NCBI RefSeq assembly: GCF_030936135.1 | Contig: NC_082595.1 | Location: 24,007,930-24,071,929, forward strand | Direction: 5' to 3' | From: Gavia stellata | Taxonomy: Eukaryota; Chordata; Aves; Gaviiformes; Gaviidae | Length of the DNA stretch: 64,000 nucleotides | Part shown: piece by piece, positions 60,101-64,000 of the stretch | Layout of the letters: every line of letters begins with the position of its first letter | Position numbering within the stretch: position 1 is the stretch's first letter | Position numbers and translations under genes: made by a program | Notes under the pieces: model-generated | Database searches by the model: none | Told to the model about the DNA's origin: nothing | The model's input: the letters and a program-made list of their open reading frames with translations, nothing else

Positions 60101-63100
60101 CACCTAAATAAAATTCTTCTTCCTAAGGAAGAAAACTCAGAAGGAAGCAAATAACTTCTCTTAACGATAATATGCAGTCCTGGTGACATTTCAAGCCCAG
60201 TCTATCAGTAATTTACTTTAAAAAGCAATGCTTCTCACAGTAACAGGAGCAGCAGCAGCAGGAGTCTGTGACTTTTTTGTAGAATGAGATATTTGAGGTC
60301 AAGAGACAATGGGAAACAAGAAATAGCCTGAAGAAAGGACAATATGGTTACATCCCTTCCCCCTCTCTCCCTCCCCAATTTGAATAAATTGGCAGCAACG
60401 AGTATTTCATCACAAGGAAAATCCCTTATATGACCTATTTTCATCTAATTACATGACCTACCCTTCCCCTCCCCCTACTAAAGGGTTTTTTTCACCATTT
60501 ACTCACATGTGCCTTGGAAATCATGACACGTGCTGAAAAGCAGTACCTCAGTGAGATATGCTGAGATAAGTACCTCAGCTCATGAAGATCTAACAATTAA
60601 TTTTAATAGGGGCTGATAGGATTATTCATCTAACGTCCATTTCTGGTTTTCCTGTGAGACATAGGGGTAGGCAGAATTAAATGGTGGCTTCTCTGTATTT
60701 AGTACTCCCAGCATCACTGAAAAGAATAGGACATACATGGGTCCAAAAAATGGGTGCACAGAAATGTAACAATAGCAGCAAAAAATGGGTGCTACCTGCT
60801 GGGACCATATTCTTTTTCTATTTCAGTAAAAGATTACGATGGCATCACTCTTCTCTGCTACCACCTGGGTACATATTTGGAAGGAAATGGGCAAAAGTTA
60901 TAACCTCTACCTTCTGCACAAAAACCCACAAGGAAGTCATTTATAAAAAAGGAAAAAACACAGAACCAGCAGGCAAGATGCCTGAATCTTTCTGCAGTTA
61001 AGGACAGTTTCCACAGCTAATATCTATGACAGAAGGGTCCTTCTGGAGGTGGCTGCACTAGGGAATTGATTGTGTTTGGACCAGAAGCCGGACCTTAATT
61101 TGGCTCATTTTTTCCTTTATGTCAGCCTCCCCACGTTGTTTTCAAGATTTCCAGTGAATAGCTTATGATGGGCAATTTCTCAGGGGACCTCAGAATATGA
61201 ATCACTAAATCTGTCTAAATCACTAAATCCCCACTAATCCTGTCACTACACTGAGTCACACAGTAGCAAAAAGCTTAATTGCTATAAATGCTAATAGTAT
61301 GGGGGACAGCCTTTCAGATTCTCTCTCAAAGCTTCTAGTATGAACACTTTAAAAACCAACCTGGTCATATTTTCCACTCTCTGTTCCTGAACCATTCCCC
61401 CTGCGCCACCCCCCCCCACCCCCGCCCCGTAGCCTCTGGTAATACTAAGACCATTAAAAGCTCTGCTCCACTGCAGATAGCATAAAGTGGGAAGAACTAA
61501 CAAGCCTATATACTGCAGATACCAGATACTGGCATCCATCAAGCAACTGGGTTTACCCCTCACTCGCATAGGGAAATGCTAAGATGCAAAAGCAGTTTAT
61601 AGCTCTACCGGTAGCTTAAAATAGCTGTAAAATCTCACCGTACAGTCATTATGGTGCTAAAAAAAAATCACAAAAAATAAACCCAGATGCCATTTCTTCA
61701 CCTGATGGCACAGCACAAAAAACAGCAGGAACACTAAAGTGTATTTTCCTATTTTTCAATACTTCTTTCCTACAGCCCCTCTGAAACAGCTATCATGCTC
61801 ATAGAAAACTCAAAAAAGAAAGTGAAAAACAAGAAGGGTTTTCTTCCCTTCTTTTTTCAGATGTTTTTCAGGGTTCATTGCAATTACTTGTGACAATGCA
61901 GGGTAACCATTTCAGACAAAGTGTGACTACCAAGTTGCTGATACTGCTTGAAATGTTTTTCTTCTGAGATTACCATGACCTCACTCACTATAAGGAACAT
62001 TAGAATGTATATTGCTACATCACCACAGGAGCATAAGGAGAATTGTCCCAGTTACATAGGCAGGGTACTGAAACACAGGAGAATTAAGTGGTGTGCTTAA
62101 GACCACGTTGGAGATTTGTGGGAGAGCAGGCAATTAAATCAAACCCTCCTAAGTTCTGGTTTTGTGTTATCACTTAATCAACTCTCCCAACTACTTCAAA
62201 CCATGTCACAGCACAGCCTTTTTCAGCCACAGCTGTTTTTTTTTTTTCTGGCCATGTCAAAAAAATACTGAGCCAGTTGGTTAAAAGGGATGTCATTCAG
62301 AGGCAGGAATGAAGGTTAGAGGAAAATAAAATAGAAAAGAATATAAGGGCAGAACTGAAAAGCAAGTGGTCTGCTATTTAACAGTGCAGTTCAGAACAAT
62401 AGCCAGAAAATAATTAATTTTAAACTTGCCCTATCTCTATCCTAGTGTAACCTGTTAAACCATATTTGAATTAATGATTGTGATGCTAAATGTTCTGCAA
62501 TGTAAGTGCCACAGAGTGTAGCCTTTTTTCCTTAAGAAACTATTTGAAGTCTGCCCTTCTTGTTCATATTTGAGTGATCTTGAAATCCTGAGGCAGCCTC
62601 AGCAGCACTGCTTCCATTCAAAACTTTCTGCAAGTATTTTTATGGTTTCTGTGATGCCTTTGTTGCAGAATCCTAAAGCCTTCAGTCCCTCATACTACAT
62701 ATTTCTACCTAGGGAAGATCAGCAGGTTTAGATTCTTAAAACATTTTTGGGAGTGCTCAGGATAGCAATTGCTTTTAAATACTTCTGAAAGGACCACAGG
62801 ACATACTGTGCAGTCTTTTCTTTGCTGGACTGTAGGCAACACAATCTCAGGTTCAGTCCTGAAGGACACTGCTTGATCTCCTGCTAGCAGAATATTTGAC
62901 TTGCAGTCATGGCTGCTGCTCTCCTACAGAGGGAATTATGGGGCAAAGAGCATCTCCTCCAGACTTGCATGGATATGGACTCATTACAGGCACCTACCAC
63001 CTGCCTCATCTCTAGTTGCGGGGAGAGTATGAAAAGCCAGGCTGTTTTGGAGTTTCATGACTGAAACTCTAGGCGTCTTTATAGACAACTCATGGCTGTT

Positions 63101-64000
63101 CTGTTTGATTTTGAGACCTGCAGCTGCTGGTCATCTCAGCGGTCAAAGGAGCAGAAGGAAGAATACTTGCCTCCCTGGCTGCTCTCTACTGGGAAATCAT
63201 AGCTGTGAAAGGTCCCAGTACAAAGATGAACAAAGTGCCAGGCTGAGCTGTCAGTGTGGGTGGGCTGTGGAAGGCTTGCTCCGCATTGCAAAATTCAGCC
63301 AGTTCACTGAAAGTATTGTTTCATCATTCTACTGCGTAAGTCGATAGAGATGGTTCCTTTTAATGGGGCTGTTTTATAATATGTGAGTCACTTATTGCTA
63401 ATGGCCATCTATTTTGCCTTTGTAGGTAAACCATGGGCTATTACCCAGCAGTGAATTGGCTCAGAAAAGTAATGCCCTATTTATAGAAAAATATGAGAGA
63501 CAGTACATGCCAAAATAAAAAAAAATATATATATATATTTACCATTGCTTAATTTTCCTCTTTGCCTTCAACTAAGGGAAAGCTTCAATAATACAACTGA
63601 AAGGAAAAACAGGTTATTAAGTCATTTTGAGGGATGCCAAGAACATTTGAAATTATTTTCATCTTTCACATTTGCAGACAGTGACGACAACATCCACTTT
63701 ATGGTCAAAACATTTCTGTGTCTCACAAGAACTTCATTTCTGCTGGGAGGCAGAATCTGGTGACTGCTACTTCTTTCCACATCGCTTTGTTTCCTCACTT
63801 TTAGCACAACGATAGGTATTGTGTGAAGCCCAGCAGAGCTGCAAGATTGTGGCTTTATTTTTTTTAAATAGGATTCTCAATAGGACCTGCTCTGCTGAGC
63901 ATTGTTACTTTCCTGGTAGTTAACAGGGCATAAGTAGAAAGGGTGAAACACAAAGTGACTGCAGACAGCTTGAGCCTCATTTCCTGATGATAGCAGTTGC
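57110..64000. other. Gene-poor DNA, no gene seen
   Basis: 6.9 kb of AT-rich sequence. Minor features are a C-rich run at 61398-61431 and an AT dinucleotide run at 63520-63540. Short open frames (for example 63057-63347) lack recognisable motifs. Confidence 0.55.

Noticed and set aside
1-64000. CRISPR arrays, bacterial operons, tRNA or rRNA genes
   Set aside because: The regular repeats seen are microsatellites or eukaryotic transposons; no array of spaced repeats, cloverleaf or rRNA-like sequence was noticed.

Overview
The window looks like bird nuclear DNA. It carries several 5'-truncated CR1 LINEs with the usual 3' tails ending in TTCTGTGATTCTGTG, avian ERVL-type LTR pieces, introns of 0.1-3 kb, and vertebrate exon-intron genes with GT-AG junctions. 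The species cannot be read from the sequence. Gene names rest on my memory of protein families; no search was run.

Layout. (1) 1-11.6 kb, + strand: a decayed kinesin resembling KIF28 of the kinesin-3 group. Eight exon remnants run in the right order, but they carry 1-nt insertions, a deletion, a damaged switch II and damaged splice donors, and the middle of the motor is missing. LTR-type repeats lie in its large gap. (2) 14.0-30.8 kb, + strand: a 16-exon gene related to AHCTF1 (ELYS, the nucleoporin that seeds pore assembly on chromatin). Read from the ATG at 13999, all 16 exons join in phase with AG/GT borders and give about 800 residues without a break. The predicted protein keeps the N-terminal beta-propeller, skips roughly 430 residues of the helical middle, resumes in frame, and stops long before the family's AT-hook C-terminus. 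A poly(A) signal follows. (3) 32.0-42.4 kb, - strand: an intact 12-exon SCCPDH gene of about 433 codons with a CpG-island promoter, lying tail-to-tail with the ELYS-like gene. (4) 42.7-64 kb: gene-poor DNA with CR1 copies (one with reverse-transcriptase motifs), a possible LTR and an orphan CpG-rich patch near 54 kb.

The most interesting element is the ELYS-like gene: an open short form of an essential nucleoporin beside a clearly dead kinesin. Around its 3' end lie traces of local rearrangement. A 208-bp piece spanning its poly(A) signal recurs inside an SCCPDH intron, and a degenerate copy of the start of SCCPDH exon 1 sits next to an LTR fragment in the short space between the two genes. 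Whether the short ELYS-like gene is transcribed, and where the full-length gene lies, cannot be told from this window.

Exon borders were placed by eye from splice motifs and reading frame and may be off by a base or two.
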